Source: Nemertoderma westbladi
Taxonomy: Eukaryota; Xenacoelomorpha; Nemertodermatida; Nemertodermatidae
NCBI GenBank assembly: GCA_032718475.1
Contig: JAUCBJ010003076.1
Coordinates: 1 to 50,401 of the forward strand
Direction: 5' to 3'
Length of the DNA: 50,401 nt
Part shown: positions 49,246-50,401 of the stretch, piece after piece
Position numbering within the stretch: the first letter of the stretch is position 1
Layout of the letters: every line of letters starts with the position of its first letter
Made by a program: the position numbers and the translations under genes
The notes under the pieces: generated by a model
What the model was told of the DNA's origin: nothing
The model's database searches: none
The model's input: the letters and a program-made list of their open reading frames with translations, nothing else

Positions 49246-50401
49246 ACAGATAAATAATTTACCAACAACATTAATAATAAATAATATAAGAACATCAACA
49301 ATAACAATAGATATAGTCAGAACAGTTTTTATTAATTAAGACTGTTTATATTGATAGGGTTGCTGGCCTCCAAGAATAACGTTTGGTTTAACCCTTTTAG
49401 GGTCCGATACTATTAACGGTTGTGATAATTTTCTCTTTAATAGCTTGTTGAGATAACCTTTTCTTGGGGGGTGAAATAGGTTAAGATGTGTTTGCTTGGG
49501 AATAGAAGAGAGGACTGCATGTATAATACGAGATGCCTAGATACAGCAAAGGGACCAAGCGACGCCAGCTATAGTATCATCGGAGGAGGGCTGTTGGAAC
49601 ATTAATGAAATACCCTTGGGCTATATACGGATTTGATGTAGTCAAGGCTGCGCTGGGATTATTAGTGAGTCATCAAAGGGGTTGCTAACAGAGGGGACCG
49701 CTGATTTATTTGCTTTGGGGTATACGTGTAGATTCAATGCAATAGAGATCGCGTTGGATTGATAGTGAGGCATTGAAGTGTCCACTGCGTATTGGTAATG
49801 GTTGTCTCACTGAAATGTGGCACGTGGGAGCGATGACAAAGGAGGGGGGCCGCCGATGAGTGTAGTTGATGGTGGGCTCACTGTAAATGCAGCATGTGGG
49901 ATGCAATAGAGTAATTAGTTGCCAGTAATGGGGCTGTATACCATAGAGCTAAAAATAGACATTGTCATAGAGATGTCATTAGCAGCGGTAAATACTATAA
50001 AAACTAATTAATTCTAAAAATAGAAATCATTGTATAGAGTAAAAGTAATACGGTTAATTAATTAATGCCAGACCCCCTATGGGTGTCTAGCATGGCCTGT
50101 GGATATATGGGGTGAAGGATGAACCGGTCGGCAGTCGGGATGCCTATTCATTCTGGCTTAGAGATAAAGGACTCTGTATCCGACTCCATTCTGTCCAGCT
50201 ATCTGCCTGTCTGCACTTCCCGCAGTACAGCAGTGCCGGTACTCGTCGGGCTGTCAGCTCCCCGGCAACCCGGCCTATCTACCTGGCCGTGTAGTACCAG
50301 TATCCAGCCGGTATCTACCAACCGGTATCGATACGTACCCATTACCCGCCTACCCAGCCTACCTACCTGGCCGGGCGTCCGCCAATACATTGCCCTACCT
50401 G
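49246..50401. other. Unique DNA, nothing recognised
   Basis: Mixed composition; TTAATTAATTAATG at 50053-50066; CCTACCTGGCC-like short repeats at 50268-50401. No gene, RNA or transposon end is supported. Confidence 0.4.

Overview
This is a gene-poor, repeat-dominated stretch of an animal nuclear genome. BEL/Pao LTR retrotransposons are known only from metazoans, and four copies lie here beside Ty3/Gypsy, Ty1/Copia, LINE and foldback/MITE elements. Nothing bacterial is present: no operons, no ribosome-binding sites, no CRISPR. The AT-rich unique DNA, the diversity of BEL/Pao copies and a secreted PAN/apple-type exon pair suggest an invertebrate; I cannot name the phylum.

Layout. 1-472: right end of a DNA transposon inserted in gag of the next element. 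473-10184: E1, a decayed BEL/Pao copy (+) with gag, CCHC/protease, RT, RNase H, integrase, a 42-bp repeat array, a roughly 830-codon accessory reading frame with a DEDD 3'-5' exonuclease-like domain and zinc fingers, a hairpin plus polypurine tract, and a 3' LTR. 10185-13430: AT-rich DNA with two phase-matched candidate exons of a secreted PAN/apple protein, the intron holding a 72-bp-arm hairpin. 13430-14500: LINE relic (-). 14588-16218: Gypsy relic (+). 16219-22559: E2, a gag-only BEL/Pao derivative (+), complete with two LTRs and a perfect 5-bp target duplication, nested in the Gypsy relic. 22660-24248: CR1-like LINE relic (+). 25008-29821: Copia relic (-) with both LTRs. 29822-34708: unique DNA with a Gypsy integrase scrap, a 53-bp tandem array and three inverted-repeat transposons. 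34709-46421: E4, a BEL/Pao copy (-) with 2.1-kb LTRs, gag-protease-RT-RNase H and no integrase. 46422-46817: LTR and LINE scraps. 46818-49245: E3, a BEL/Pao copy (-) related to E1 with gag deleted. 49246-50401: nothing recognised.

Relationships. E1, E2 and E3 are one lineage: similar LTR starts, a shared stem-loop in the LTR with changed but complementary arms, and (E1, E2) an identical hairpin beside the polypurine tract. E4 is a different BEL/Pao lineage. All coding regions of the elements carry stops or frameshifts, so none looks autonomous.

Most interesting signals: (1) the exonuclease-like/zinc-finger accessory frame in the env position of E1; (2) a 20-bp near-palindrome present six times inside E4 gag-pol and read in all three frames; (3) the conserved LTR and pre-polypurine hairpins; (4) the intron-split PAN gene candidate.
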